NCBI RefSeq assembly: GCF_020618415.1
Contig: NZ_CP085345.1
Coordinates: 806,001-870,000, forward strand
From: Cupriavidus sp. MP-37
GTDB lineage: Bacteria; Pseudomonadota; Gammaproteobacteria; Burkholderiales; Burkholderiaceae
Direction of reading: 5' to 3'
DNA length: 64,000 bases
Part shown: positions 1 to 8,310 of the stretch, piece after piece
How the letters are laid out: every line of letters begins with the position of its first letter
Numbering within the stretch: the first letter of the stretch is position 1
Made by a program: the position numbers and the translations under genes
The notes under the pieces: generated by a model
Told to the model about the DNA's origin: nothing
The model's input: only the letters and a program-made list of their open reading frames with translations
Database searches by the model: none

Positions 1-1065
1 GTGCGCGTCCATACCCGTCCGCCGCACCTGGAGACGCCCTTCTCCGCGTTCAACGAAGGACCGATCACCGCCAACGACGCCTTCTTCGTGCGCTACCACC
101 TGGCCAACCTGCCGCTGTCGGTGGATCTCGCCACCTATCGCCTGAGCGTCGGCGGCCATGTCGGCAAGCCGCTGCAGCTGTCGCTCGATGAACTGAAGCG
201 GCTGGCCGAGCCGGTGCACGTGGTCGCCGTCAACCAGTGCTCGGGCAACAGCCGCGGCTTCTCCGAGCCGCGCGTGTTCGGCGCGCAGCTGGCCAACGGC
301 GCCATGGGCAATGCGCGCTGGACCGGCGTGCCGCTGCGCAAGGTGCTGGAGCATGCCGGCGTCAAGGCCGGCGCCAAGGTGGTGACCTTCAACGGCATGG
401 ACACGCCGGTGCTGCCGAGCACGCCGGACTTCCGCAAGTCGCTCGATATCGCCCACGCCATGGACGGCGAGCCGCTGCTGGCCTGGGGCATGAATGGCGA
501 AGACCTGCCGCTGCTCAACGGCTATCCGCTCAAGCTGGTGGTGCCGGGCTACTTCGGCACCTACTGGATCAAGCACCTGCACGAGATCGAGGTGCTGGAC
601 CATCCGTTCGAGGGCCATGACGCGTTCTTCATGACCAAGGGCTACCGTGTGCCGGACAACGATTGCCAGTGCGTGGCGCCGGGCACGCCGGCGGCCAAGA
701 CCAAGCCGATCTCGACGCTGGCCGTGCGCAGCTTCATCACCAGCGTGGAGAGCGGCGGCAGGCTGCCAGCCGGGCGCGCCGTCGAACTGAAGGGCATTGC
801 CTTCGACGGCGGCTCCGGCATCCGCACGGTCGAGGTTTCCGTCGATGGCGGGCACAACTGGCAGGCCGCGAAGCTGGGCGAGGACCTGGGCCGCTTCTCG
901 TTCCGCGCGTGGCACTTGCCGGTGAAGTTCGCCAGCAAGGGACCGGCAGTGCTGATGGTGCGCGCCACCAGCAACAACGGCGAGACCCAGCCAAGCAAGG
1001 CCAACTGGAACCCCGCCGGCTACCGCCGCAATGTCATCGAGGCCACGCCGGTCACCATCGCCTGA
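1..1065 (+). CDS. sorA: Sulfite dehydrogenase (sulfite oxidase family) molybdopterin subunit, probably 5'-truncated by the window edge
   Basis: Molybdopterin-dependent oxidoreductase of the sulfite oxidase family, predicted to oxidise sulfite to sulfate in the periplasm and pass electrons to the cytochrome encoded next. The frame is open from base 1, where a GTG happens to sit. The fragment lacks the Tat leader expected of this family, so the true start probably lies upstream. The Mo-ligating cysteine is in VNQCSGNSRG (residue 80 of the fragment). Motifs such as LPLLNGYPLKLVVPG and YWIKHL are typical of the Moco domain, and residues from about 235 form the C-terminal Mo-co dimerisation domain. 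The stop at 1063-1065 is 10 bp from the cytochrome start, indicating one operon. It could alternatively act on another small oxyanion or sulfoxide, but the cytochrome partner favours a SorAB-type enzyme. Confidence 0.8.
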   Translation: MRVHTRPPHLETPFSAFNEGPITANDAFFVRYHLANLPLSVDLATYRLSVGGHVGKPLQLSLDELKRLAEPVHVVAVNQCSGNSRGFSEPRVFGAQLANGAMGNARWTGVPLRKVLEHAGVKAGAKVVTFNGMDTPVLPSTPDFRKSLDIAHAMDGEPLLAWGMNGEDLPLLNGYPLKLVVPGYFGTYWIKHLHEIEVLDHPFEGHDAFFMTKGYRVPDNDCQCVAPGTPAAKTKPISTLAVRSFITSVESGGRLPAGRAVELKGIAFDGGSGIRTVEVSVDGGHNWQAAKLGEDLGRFSFRAWHLPVKFASKGPAVLMVRATSNNGETQPSKANWNPAGYRRNVIEATPVTIA

Positions 1066-1075
1066 GGAACGCGCC

Positions 1076-1723
1076 ATGAAAGCAACCATCGCCCCCGCGC
1101 TGCTGGCGCTCGCCCTGCTCGGTGCCGCCCATGCCGGCGCCGCGCCGCAGGACATCAGGCTGCCGGCGGAGAACGTCAAGCTCAAGCCAGCGAAGCTGCC
1201 CGGCTACGGCATCGCCATGCAGAAATGCGCGATCTGCCATTCGGCCGACTACGTCTCGTACCAGCCGCCCGGGCTGAGCCTGGCGCAGTGGACCGCCGAG
1301 ATGAAGAAGATGCAGCAGGCCTACGGCGCGCCGATCGACGATGCCGAGGTCGAGCAGCTCGGCGCCTACCTGGCGGTGGCCTATGGCTCGGCCAAGGCGA
1401 AGGATCCGGAGATCGTGGCGATCGCGCAGAAGGCCGGCAAGCCGGCCGCGCCGGCGCCGGCCGCCGCCGCTGGCATCGACGTGCAGGGGCTGCTGGCAAA
1501 GAACGCCTGCCTGAGCTGCCACGGCGTGACGCAGAAGGTGGTCGGGCCCGCCTACCATGAGGTCGCCGTGCGCTACAAGAACGATGCGCAGGCCCAGGCG
1601 AAACTCGAGGCCAGCATCCGCGGCGGCAGCAGTGGCAAGTGGGGCGCGGTGCCGATGCCGCCGTTTGCCGGCTTGAAGGCCGAGGAAGTGAAGGCGCTGG
1701 CGGCCTACGTGCGCCAGCAATAG
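1076..1723 (+). CDS. sorB: Diheme c-type cytochrome, electron acceptor subunit of the sulfite dehydrogenase
   Basis: Secreted cytochrome c of 215 residues that should accept electrons from the molybdenum subunit upstream. It begins with a signal peptide (MKATIAPALLALALLGAAHAG). Two heme-binding motifs are visible, CAICH in the N-terminal half and CLSCH in the C-terminal half, joined by an Ala/Pro-rich linker. The ATG at 1076 is preferred over the upstream in-frame ATG at 1031 because it gives a clean signal peptide and avoids overlap with the upstream gene. The classical SorB is monoheme, so the two motifs make this a diheme variant, possibly from a domain duplication or fusion. Confidence 0.8.
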   Translation: MKATIAPALLALALLGAAHAGAAPQDIRLPAENVKLKPAKLPGYGIAMQKCAICHSADYVSYQPPGLSLAQWTAEMKKMQQAYGAPIDDAEVEQLGAYLAVAYGSAKAKDPEIVAIAQKAGKPAAPAPAAAAGIDVQGLLAKNACLSCHGVTQKVVGPAYHEVAVRYKNDAQAQAKLEASIRGGSSGKWGAVPMPPFAGLKAEEVKALAAYVRQQ

Positions 1724-1750
1724 CCTCGCCCGCGCCGCGCTGACTGCAAC

Positions 1751-1773
1751 ACGCCCCGGCTGGTCCGGGGCGT
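1751..1773 (+). terminator. Hairpin downstream of the sulfite dehydrogenase operon
   Basis: A perfect 9-bp stem (ACGCCCCGG / CCGGGGCGT, 5-nt loop) begins 27 bp after the cytochrome stop and before the ArsR gene. The following bases are only weakly T-rich, so it may be a terminator or an mRNA-stabilising hairpin. Confidence 0.5.
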
Positions 1774-1822
1774 CTTGCATTCCGGCCTTGCAAGTTCCGG
1801 CTGACTCCTTATACTTAGCCGC

Positions 1823-2209
1823 GTGGCTAACCATTATGCCGAGTTTGCAGACGTGTCCCAGGCTGTCGATCTTTCCCCGCTGTCCGGCGTGTTCTACGCG
1901 CTGGCCGACCCGACCCGCCGCGCCATCGTCAGCACGCTCGGGCGCGGGCCGGAAACGGTGTCGGCACTGGCGGCACCGTTCGCAATGGCGCTGCCCTCGT
2001 TCATGAAGCACCTGCAGGTGCTGGAGCGCAGCGGCCTGATCCGCTCGCGCAAGACGGGGCGCGTGCGCACCTGCGAGCTGGTGCCGCAACCGCTGTCCGA
2101 CGCGCAGCAATGGCTGGCCGACCAGCGCGCCCTGTGGGAGGCCCGTACCGACCGCCTGGCGGCTTTTGTCGAAGCCCTTCACCAAGAGGAACAGTCAGAT
2201 GCCGAATGA
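1823..2209 (+). CDS. ArsR-family winged-helix transcriptional regulator
   Basis: Small DNA-binding protein of 128 residues with the ArsR signature LADPTRRAIVSTL and a recognition region around residues 55-75 (SALAAPFAMALPSFMKHLQVL), followed by the wing. It starts at a GTG; no in-frame ATG lies close by. The metal-binding cysteine motif of ArsR/SmtB sensors is absent, so it is not an obvious metal sensor. It overlaps the AHSA1-domain gene by 11 bp. This ArsR plus AHSA1/SRPBCC pair is a common two-gene operon in proteobacteria, and the regulator probably controls its own operon. The ligand is unknown. Confidence 0.85.
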   Translation: MANHYAEFADVSQAVDLSPLSGVFYALADPTRRAIVSTLGRGPETVSALAAPFAMALPSFMKHLQVLERSGLIRSRKTGRVRTCELVPQPLSDAQQWLADQRALWEARTDRLAAFVEALHQEEQSDAE

Positions 2210-2684
2210 AAACGCCCCGAGCGCGGAAAGCCAGGACCTGGTCATCTCGCGCCTGCTCAAGGCCCCGCGCGCCAAGGTCTGGCGCGCCTGGAGCGATCCG
2301 CAGCTGCTCAAGCAATGGTGGTGCCCCAAGCCCTGGACCACTGAGGTCCGCGCCTTCGACATGCGCCCCGGCGGCGCCTTCCATACCTTCATGCAGGGGC
2401 CGGATGGCGGCACCAGCGACAACCCCGGCTGCTTCCTCGAGATCGTGCCGATGGAGAAGATCGTCTCCACCTCGGCGCTGGTCGCCGGTTATCGGCCCGG
2501 CACGCCGTGGCTGTCGATGACCGCGGTCATCACCATGGCCGACGAGGGCGACGGCACCCGCTACATCGCGCGCGTGATGCACCCGGACGAGGCCACGCGC
2601 AAGCAGCACGAGGAGATGGGGTTTTATGAGGGCTGGGGGACCTGCATTACGCAGCTGGAGGAGTTTGCACAGCAGTTGGAGTAG
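2199..2684 (+). CDS. SRPBCC (AHSA1/START-like) domain protein
   Basis: Protein of 161 residues with the Aha1-C/START-like fold signature: VISRLLKAPRAKVWRAWSDP near the N terminus, then WWCPKPWTTEVRAFDMRPGG. This fold forms a hydrophobic ligand cavity; members are often annotated as polyketide cyclase-like or activator-of-Hsp90-like. The ATG at 2199 follows AAGAGGAACAG and overlaps the end of the ArsR gene, implying translational coupling. A longer reading from the TTG at 2166 lacks support. The biochemical role is not known. Confidence 0.8.
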   Translation: MPNENAPSAESQDLVISRLLKAPRAKVWRAWSDPQLLKQWWCPKPWTTEVRAFDMRPGGAFHTFMQGPDGGTSDNPGCFLEIVPMEKIVSTSALVAGYRPGTPWLSMTAVITMADEGDGTRYIARVMHPDEATRKQHEEMGFYEGWGTCITQLEEFAQQLE

Positions 2685-2712
2685 GCTGGCCTTTTTCACG
2701 CTGCCGGTGTGC

Positions 2713-3348
2713 TGCCCTCTCCCGCTTGCGGGAGAGGGGCGGGGGTGAGGGCCAGCGCGTGCCATACCGACGGCCTTCACTTCGTTGAAGCTCCCGCCCT
2801 CACCCCAACCCTCTCCCGCAAGCGGGAGAGGGAGTACACAAGCGGACGTTGGAAGGCCCGAGGCCGTTGATGCCGCTGCGGGTTTTCTCCCCTCTCCCGC
2901 TTGCGGGAGAGGGGCCGGGGGAGAGGGCAGGCGCTGGCATACCGACGGCCTTCACTTCGTTCAAGCTCCCGCCCTCACCCCAACCCTCTCCCGCAAGCGG
3001 GAGAGGGAGTACACAAGCGGACGTTGGAAGGCCCGAGGTCGTTGATGCCGCTGCGGGTTTTCTCCCCTCTCCCGCTTGCGGGAGAGGGGCCGGGGGAGAG
3101 GGCAGGCGCTGGCATACCGACGGCCTTCACTTCGTTGAAGCTCCCGCCCTCACCCCAACCCTCTCCCGCAAGCGGGAGAGGGAGTACACAAGCGGACGTT
3201 GGAAGGCCCGTGGTCGTTGATGCCGCTGCGGGTTTTCTCCCCTCTCCCGCGTGCGGGAGAGGGGCCGGGGGAGAGGGCAGGCGCTGGCATACCAACGGCC
3301 TTCACTTCGTTGAAGCTCCCGCCCTCACCCCAACCCTCTCCCGCAAGC
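2713..3348. repeat. Tandem 175-bp repeat array (units 1-4) built from REP-like palindromes
   Basis: No gene is supported here. The core CCCTCTCCCGCTTGCGGG recurs at 2715, 2890, 3065 and 3240, exactly 175 bp apart, with near-identical intervening sequence. Each unit carries two oppositely oriented palindromes (CCCGCTTGCGGG and CCCGCAAGCGGG) separated by a segment containing GGCCTTCACTTCGTTGAAGC, so it resembles a BIME. Unit 4 is interrupted by the insertion sequence at 3349. Short open frames across this array are artefacts of the repeat. Confidence 0.9.
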
Positions 3349-4604
3349 TGTATGGACCGGGGACATGGGTAACACATGTGCCAGGACATGGGTAACAGTC
3401 CAGTCTCCAGTTTAATTGGCCTCCTGTAGGTCTATTGTGGCCACCTTCTGATGGCAGAAGTAGACATCAAAGGTGCCGTCCAAATCCACGCGAGGGCGCA
3501 GCGCTACGGGCGTTCCGACCAAGGCTCGTCCGACCCGGAACGTCTTTCCTCGGAAGCAGATGCGCCCGCCGTCGCCTACCTTTCGCACGATGTCATCGCT
3601 GCCGTACTCGATAGGCGGGAGCTCGCGCGGCATCGTCCGTGGACTAGGCGCATAGCGGCTTGCGGGTGTCTCCATATCCAGGGCGTGGTGTGGGCGCTTG
3701 AAGTTGTACACGTGGCGCCAATGGCTGAAGTGATGCTGCGCATCGTCCAGATCCCGGAAGCGCTGGTTGGCCAACAGCTCTGCCTGCATGGTTCGATGGA
3801 AGCGCTCGTCCTTACCGTTGGTCTGCGGATGGCGAGGTCGGCTATGACTGAGCCGCACCCCCAGGCGGATCAGCCAAGCACCCAACGTGGTAAGTGCACG
3901 GGGCACTGGAGAACCCCAGGGCGGGCCGTTGTCTGCATTGATGCGCTCGGGCAGCCCATAGCGCGCAAAAGCCTTCTCTAACGCTTCCTGTACGGATTCA
4001 AACTGTTCGTTGCCCAAGGCCCTGAGCAGCACATTGAACCGGGAGTGATCGTCCAAGACCGTGAGTGGGTGGCACCGCTGCGTGTCGGTAGCGAAGTGGC
4101 CTTTAAAGTCAATTTGCCATAGTGCATTGGGCCGGTCGTGCTCGAAGCGCTGCCAGGCTGTAGCGGCCGAGCTGGCGGCCGGATCGATCAAGCCATGGCG
4201 GCGCAGCACCCAATTGACTGTGCTCGGGGCGATTTGGACGCAGTGGTCACGCTCCAGTACGCGTGCGATCTTGCGGGCGCCCCAGGCCGAATGTTCGGCT
4301 CGGATCGCTAGCACGCCCTCTTCGACGGCAGCTGGAGTTCGGCCGGGAGAGCTATGTGGCCGCCGAGTTCGGTCGTCCAGATCCTCTCGGTTCAACCACT
4401 TGTAACCGGTCTTGCGACTGATGCAGAAGCGGCGGCAAAGCTCCGCAATATTGGCGTCCGCCTGGCGTGCCAGGCGGACGAACTCTTCTCTTTGCTGCTT
4501 CACGGTGTTTTGGCTCCAGGGCAACGTTGTCCTCCCGCTGACTAAGCGGGAAAAGTGTTACCCATGTCCTGGCACACCTGTTACCTATGTCCCCGGTCTA
4601 TACA
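3349..4604 (-). mobile_element. IS481-family insertion sequence, copy 1 (1256 bp)
   Basis: Complete element with terminal inverted repeats beginning TGTATGGACCGGGGACAT on the left and, read inward, TGTATAGACCGGGGACAT on the right, ending 5'-TGT...ACA-3' as IS481 members do. It is flanked by the 6-bp direct repeat GCAAGC (3343-3348 and 4605-4610). Removing the element and one GCAAGC restores the repeat sequence CCCGCAAGCGGGAGAGGG seen in neighbouring units, so the insertion is young and clean. It encodes a single DDE transposase on the minus strand. Copy 2 at 15165-16420 has the same length, target hexamer and orientation. Confidence 0.95.
3412..4524 (-). CDS. IS481-family DDE transposase (copy 1)
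   Basis: Transposase of 370 residues. The N-terminal helix-turn-helix (about 22-45, IAELCRRFCISRKTGYKW) binds the element ends, and the integrase catalytic core follows with candidate DDE residues D139 (WQIDFKGHF), D198 (INADNGPPW) and E240 (NGKDERFHRT). The start is a TTG at 4524. Length and layout are those of an intact IS481 transposase, with no frameshift. The translation matches copy 2 residue for residue, which implies recent transposition. Confidence 0.95.
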   Translation of the reverse strand: MPWSQNTVKQQREEFVRLARQADANIAELCRRFCISRKTGYKWLNREDLDDRTRRPHSSPGRTPAAVEEGVLAIRAEHSAWGARKIARVLERDHCVQIAPSTVNWVLRRHGLIDPAASSAATAWQRFEHDRPNALWQIDFKGHFATDTQRCHPLTVLDDHSRFNVLLRALGNEQFESVQEALEKAFARYGLPERINADNGPPWGSPVPRALTTLGAWLIRLGVRLSHSRPRHPQTNGKDERFHRTMQAELLANQRFRDLDDAQHHFSHWRHVYNFKRPHHALDMETPASRYAPSPRTMPRELPPIEYGSDDIVRKVGDGGRICFRGKTFRVGRALVGTPVALRPRVDLDGTFDVYFCHQKVATIDLQEAN

Positions 4605-4876
4605 GCAAGCGGGAGAGGGAGTACACAAGCGGACGTTGGAAGGCCCGAGGCCGTTGATGCCGCTGCGGGTTTTCTCCCCTCTCCCGCTTGCGGGAGAGGG
4701 GCGGGGGTGAGGGCCAGCGCGTGCGATAGCGACGGCCTTCACTTCGTTGAAGCTCCCGCCCTCACCCCAACCCTCTCCCACAAGCGGGAGAGGGAGTACA
4801 CAAGCGGACGTTGGAAGGCCCGTGGCCGTTGATGCCGCTGCGGGTTTTCTCCCCTCTCCCACTTCGCGGGAGAGGG
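4605..4876. repeat. Tandem 175-bp repeat array (rest of unit 4, units 5-6)
   Basis: Continuation of the array after the insertion sequence. The core CCCTCTCCC recurs at 4677 and 4852, again 175 bp apart. The last unit has diverged (CCCACTTCGCGGG). The remaining bases up to the porin stop at 4937 hold nothing I can recognise. Confidence 0.85.
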
Positions 4877-4936
4877 GAGCGTATGCGAGCGGCGGCGCCT
4901 TTCGCTGACTCTCGCGGTGGTGTAGGCCCCCGCCCT

Positions 4937-5980
4937 TCAAAACCGGTGCCGCAACCCCACGCTCACCGACTTCGCATCATCCCCGCTGCCTGGATCGATC
5001 ACGATGCTGTTGTTGCTGACGCTGCCGCCGGCGCTGTTGTGCACCAGCACCGCGCGCACGTAGGCGGTGGTGCGCTTGCTCAGGTCGTGGTCCCAGCCCA
5101 GCGTCACTGCCAGCGGCCGCTGGCCGCCGCCGAGGATCTGGCGCTTGAGCGCGGCGGCCTTGAAGGTGTCGCGCTGGCTCACGGCCCAGCTGAAGGTCAC
5201 GCCGTAGTGGCGCGCCGAGCGGGTCTCGGGCCGGTTACTGCTGGCCGCGCTGAACAGCAGGCCGATCTCCACCGGCTTGAAGCGGTACGAGCCGCCGACG
5301 AAATGGTTGGAGGTCAGCGTCGGCTCCACCGCCAAGTTGGCGCCCGAATACATCCCCTGGTAGCTGTAGAACGCATAGGCGTTGCCCGCCTCCCAGGTCG
5401 CGTTCATGCCGAAGTTCAGTCCGGAGCGCGCCGACCCCGGCACCTCGCCCGGCGCCACCGCGGCGCCGAAGCCAAAGCCGCCCCACTTGGGCGAGAAGTA
5501 CTGCACCGCGTTGTCGAAGCGCGCGCCGTAGGCGACATGTCCGGTGCCCTGCGAAGCCGTCGCGCTCAGCAGGTTGAACGGCGACACCGCGCCATTGAGC
5601 AGGAACGGGTCCAGCCGCAGCAGCGCATAGAACGACGGCGTGTACTGCCGGCCCAGCCGGAACTCGCCCCAGCCGCCGGACAGGCCCAGGTAGGCCTGCC
5701 GCCCGAACAGCCGGTTGTTGCCGAAGAACTCGGTGCCAGTGTCGATATTGAAGCCCGACTCGACCAGGAAGTTGGCCTTGAGCCCGCCGCCGAGATCCTC
5801 GATGCCGCGGATGCCCCAGCGCGACGCGGCCTGCTGGCCCTCGCGCATGCGCACCACGCTGTCCGAGCCCTTGGCGTATTCGATCGATGCGTCGACCACG
5901 CCGAACAACTGCATCGTGCCCGCCGCGGCATTGCCCGCGGCCAGTGCCACGCCCATCACCATCCACTGTGTTGCCTTCAC
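4937..5980 (-). CDS. Gram-negative outer-membrane porin (Burkholderiales type)
   Basis: Outer-membrane beta-barrel porin of 347 residues. It has a signal peptide (MKATQWMVMGVALAAGNAAA), the opening strand MQLFGVVDASIEY, the segment SRWGIRGIEDLGGGLKANFL typical of the family, and a C-terminal phenylalanine (GLRHRF) as required for BAM recognition. It is the last gene of a minus-strand series, 37 bp after the Bug receptor, and so probably serves as the outer-membrane entry for the same carboxylate-like substrate. Confidence 0.88.
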   Translation of the reverse strand: MKATQWMVMGVALAAGNAAAGTMQLFGVVDASIEYAKGSDSVVRMREGQQAASRWGIRGIEDLGGGLKANFLVESGFNIDTGTEFFGNNRLFGRQAYLGLSGGWGEFRLGRQYTPSFYALLRLDPFLLNGAVSPFNLLSATASQGTGHVAYGARFDNAVQYFSPKWGGFGFGAAVAPGEVPGSARSGLNFGMNATWEAGNAYAFYSYQGMYSGANLAVEPTLTSNHFVGGSYRFKPVEIGLLFSAASSNRPETRSARHYGVTFSWAVSQRDTFKAAALKRQILGGGQRPLAVTLGWDHDLSKRTTAYVRAVLVHNSAGGSVSNNSIVIDPGSGDDAKSVSVGLRHRF

Positions 5981-6017
5981 GCTCTCTGTCTCCCGTCCTC
6001 GTTGTGGTGTGAAGTCG

Positions 6018-7022
6018 CTACTTCGCCTGCAGTCCCGCCACCTTGACCACCTCGCCCCATGCCGCCAGGTCGGCGCTGAGCAGCTTGCCCAGCTCCGCGG
6101 GGGTCGACGGCGCGGCCGGCTGCAGGTTCATCGCGGTAAATTTGGCGCGGTCGGACGGGGTCTGCAGGATGCGGTTGACCTCGGCGTTGAGCCGCTCGAC
6201 GATCGGTGCGGGCACGCCCCTGGGCCCGAAGATCGCGACCCAGCTGGCCTGCTGGAACGGCACGCCCTGCTGCGACATGGTCGGCACGTCGGGCGCGGTC
6301 AGCAGGCGCTCCGGGCCGGACACCGCAATGCCGCGGATGCGGCCCGACTTCAGGTGCGGCACCGACGAGATGGCATCGGTAATGCCGATGGTGACGTGGC
6401 CCGCGGCCAGGTCGTTGCTGCACTGGGTGGCGGTCTTGTACGGGATATGGCGCAGGTGGATGCCGGCCTTGGCTTTCAGGTATTCCATCGCCAGGTGGCC
6501 GCCGGAGCCGACGCCCCACGAGCAATAGGCCAGTTCCGTCTTGCTGCCCCTGGCATAGGCGATCAGTTCCTGCAGGTTGTGCACCGGCACGCTGGCGCTG
6601 ACCGCCAGCAGGTTGCCGCCGGGCTGGCTCGGCCGCGCGATCGGCGTGAAGTCCTTGACCGGGTCGTACGGCAGCGACGGCGTGGTCCACGGGTTCACCG
6701 TCATGGTGGCGGCATAGGTGAACAACAGCGTGTACCCGTCGGGCGCGGCGCGCGCCACGGTCTCGTTGGCGATGATGCCGTTGGCGCCGGGGCGGTTGTC
6801 GACCACCACCGGCTGCTTCAGCGCCGCGGTCAGGCGCTCGGCCACCAGCCGCGCGGTCTGGTCGGTCACGGTGCCGGCACCCGACGGCAGCACCATGCGG
6901 ATCGGCTTGCTGGGATAGGTGGCCTCGGCGTGCGCGCTGGCGGCGCCCGCCAGGGCCAGCGCCGCGGCCAGGGCCGCGCGCGTGGCGCCCGTCCTGCGGG
7001 CGCCAGTGTGCTGGCTGCTCAT
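6018..7022 (-). CDS. Bug/TctC-family periplasmic solute-binding receptor
   Basis: Periplasmic receptor of the tripartite tricarboxylate transporter family, 334 residues. The signal peptide ends near SAHA; the mature protein starts YPSKPIRMVLPSGAGTVTD and contains VVVDNRPGANG and GYTLLFTYAATMTVNP, all Bug signatures. The ATG at 7022 has GGAGA 8 bp upstream, so longer in-frame readings are rejected. No TctA/TctB membrane genes are nearby, the usual orphan-Bug situation in Burkholderiales. Clustering with CoA-transferase and acyl-CoA dehydrogenases suggests an organic acid ligand. Confidence 0.88.
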   Translation of the reverse strand: MSSQHTGARRTGATRAALAAALALAGAASAHAEATYPSKPIRMVLPSGAGTVTDQTARLVAERLTAALKQPVVVDNRPGANGIIANETVARAAPDGYTLLFTYAATMTVNPWTTPSLPYDPVKDFTPIARPSQPGGNLLAVSASVPVHNLQELIAYARGSKTELAYCSWGVGSGGHLAMEYLKAKAGIHLRHIPYKTATQCSNDLAAGHVTIGITDAISSVPHLKSGRIRGIAVSGPERLLTAPDVPTMSQQGVPFQQASWVAIFGPRGVPAPIVERLNAEVNRILQTPSDRAKFTAMNLQPAAPSTPAELGKLLSADLAAWGEVVKVAGLQAK

Positions 7023-7123
7023 ATTGCTGTCTCCGTTGCGGCGCATTGGCCGCGCATGCCGGTACATTGCCGGCTTGTCGTCAGCAGGCGCGCCGGTGGC
7101 CCGGGCGCCTGCGCTGAACCGGC

Positions 7124-8269
7124 TCAGGCCTGCGCCTGCGCCGCGTGATCGAGTGCCGCCAGCCGCTCGTAGTGCCAGTCGGCATCGCCGAACAGGTTGG
7201 CGTGTGCCGCCAGGCGCTTGTAGCAGTGGCCGACTTCCACCTCGTCGGTCATGCCGACGGCGCCGTGCAGCTGCACCGCGTCTTCGCCCAGCGCGCGCCC
7301 GGCCTCCGAGACAAAGGCCTTGGCATGCGAGACCGCGCGCATGCGCGCCACCGCATCGCCCTGCAGCGCGTCGGCCGCGGCCTCGGTGATGGCGCGCGCC
7401 TGCTCGACGCTGACATAGAGGTCGACCAGCCGGTGCCGGATCACCTGGCTCGCCGTCAGCGGCCGGCCGAACTGCTCGCGCGTGGCCAGGTAGTCGCGGG
7501 TCAGCTCGAACGCGCGCGCCATGGTGCCGACCGCTTCGGCGCAGGCCATCACGGTGGCGCGGTCGATGGCGGCCTCCACCAGCGGCCAGGCACCGTCGCG
7601 CGGGCCGATGCGCGCGCGCTCCGGCACCACGGCGTGGCGCAGCGTCACGCTGGCGGTCTGGCGGCCGTCGTAGGTCGGCAGTGCCTCGATGCTGACGCCG
7701 CGCGTGCCGGCCGGCACCGCGAACAGGGTCAGGCCGTGGCGGTCGCGGCGCTGGCCGGCGGTGCGCGCCAGCACCAGCAGCAGCGTCGCGCTGCCGCCGC
7801 CCAGCACCAGCGTCTTGCGGCCGTCCAGCAGCCACTGCCCCGCCTCGTGCGCGTGCGCGGTGGTGCTGACATCGAAGGCGTCATAGCGCCCCTGCGGCTC
7901 CCAGGCGGCCAGCGCCAGCATGGCGTCGCCCCCGGCCATCGCCGCGGCGCTGGCGGCGTGGGCCGGATCGCCGCAGGCCGCCAGCAGCGGCGCGCACAGC
8001 GCGGCATTGGCCAGCCAGGGCTCGGCGGGCTGGGCGCGGCCCAGTTCCTCGGCCAGCAGCGCCTGGTCGACGGCATCGCCCAGGCCGCCGCAGGCCTCGG
8101 GCAGCCCTACCGCGAGCCAGCCCATCTCGGCAAACGCCTGCCAGTGCCTGCGCGAAAAGCCCTCCGGCTCCGCCAGCGCGGCGCGGCGCTGCTCGAAGCC
8201 GTAGCCGCGCTCGACATAGCGCCGCACGCTGTCGCGCAGCATGCGCCGATCGTCCGTTGCATCGCTCAT
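7124..8269 (-). CDS. Acyl-CoA dehydrogenase family protein (second of a pair)
   Basis: FAD-dependent acyl-CoA dehydrogenase-like protein of 381 residues. The C-terminal part reads ATREQFGRPLTASQVIRHRL and AVQLHGAVGMTDEVEVGHCY, standard for the superfamily, but the YEGT-type catalytic loop is not visible. ATG at 8269 with AAGGAACAC upstream. It lies 41 bp after another acyl-CoA dehydrogenase gene. Adjacent divergent pairs of this kind often form heteromeric (alpha2beta2) enzymes that act on unusual acyl-CoAs, for example in steroid side-chain degradation. The substrate here is unknown. Confidence 0.85.
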   Translation of the reverse strand: MSDATDDRRMLRDSVRRYVERGYGFEQRRAALAEPEGFSRRHWQAFAEMGWLAVGLPEACGGLGDAVDQALLAEELGRAQPAEPWLANAALCAPLLAACGDPAHAASAAAMAGGDAMLALAAWEPQGRYDAFDVSTTAHAHEAGQWLLDGRKTLVLGGGSATLLLVLARTAGQRRDRHGLTLFAVPAGTRGVSIEALPTYDGRQTASVTLRHAVVPERARIGPRDGAWPLVEAAIDRATVMACAEAVGTMARAFELTRDYLATREQFGRPLTASQVIRHRLVDLYVSVEQARAITEAAADALQGDAVARMRAVSHAKAFVSEAGRALGEDAVQLHGAVGMTDEVEVGHCYKRLAAHANLFGDADWHYERLAALDHAAQAQA

Positions 8270-8310
8270 GTGTTCCTTTCCTTGTCCAGAGTTGCCGCCG
8301 CCGTGGCGCG

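Noticed and set aside
2713..4876. CRISPR array
   Set aside because: The repeats are 175-bp tandem units with internal palindromes and no unique spacers, and no cas genes are present.
6018..7835. A 605-residue fused periplasmic receptor
   Set aside because: The added N-terminal part is a shadow of the acyl-CoA dehydrogenase gene; a signal peptide and ribosome binding site mark the true start at 7022.
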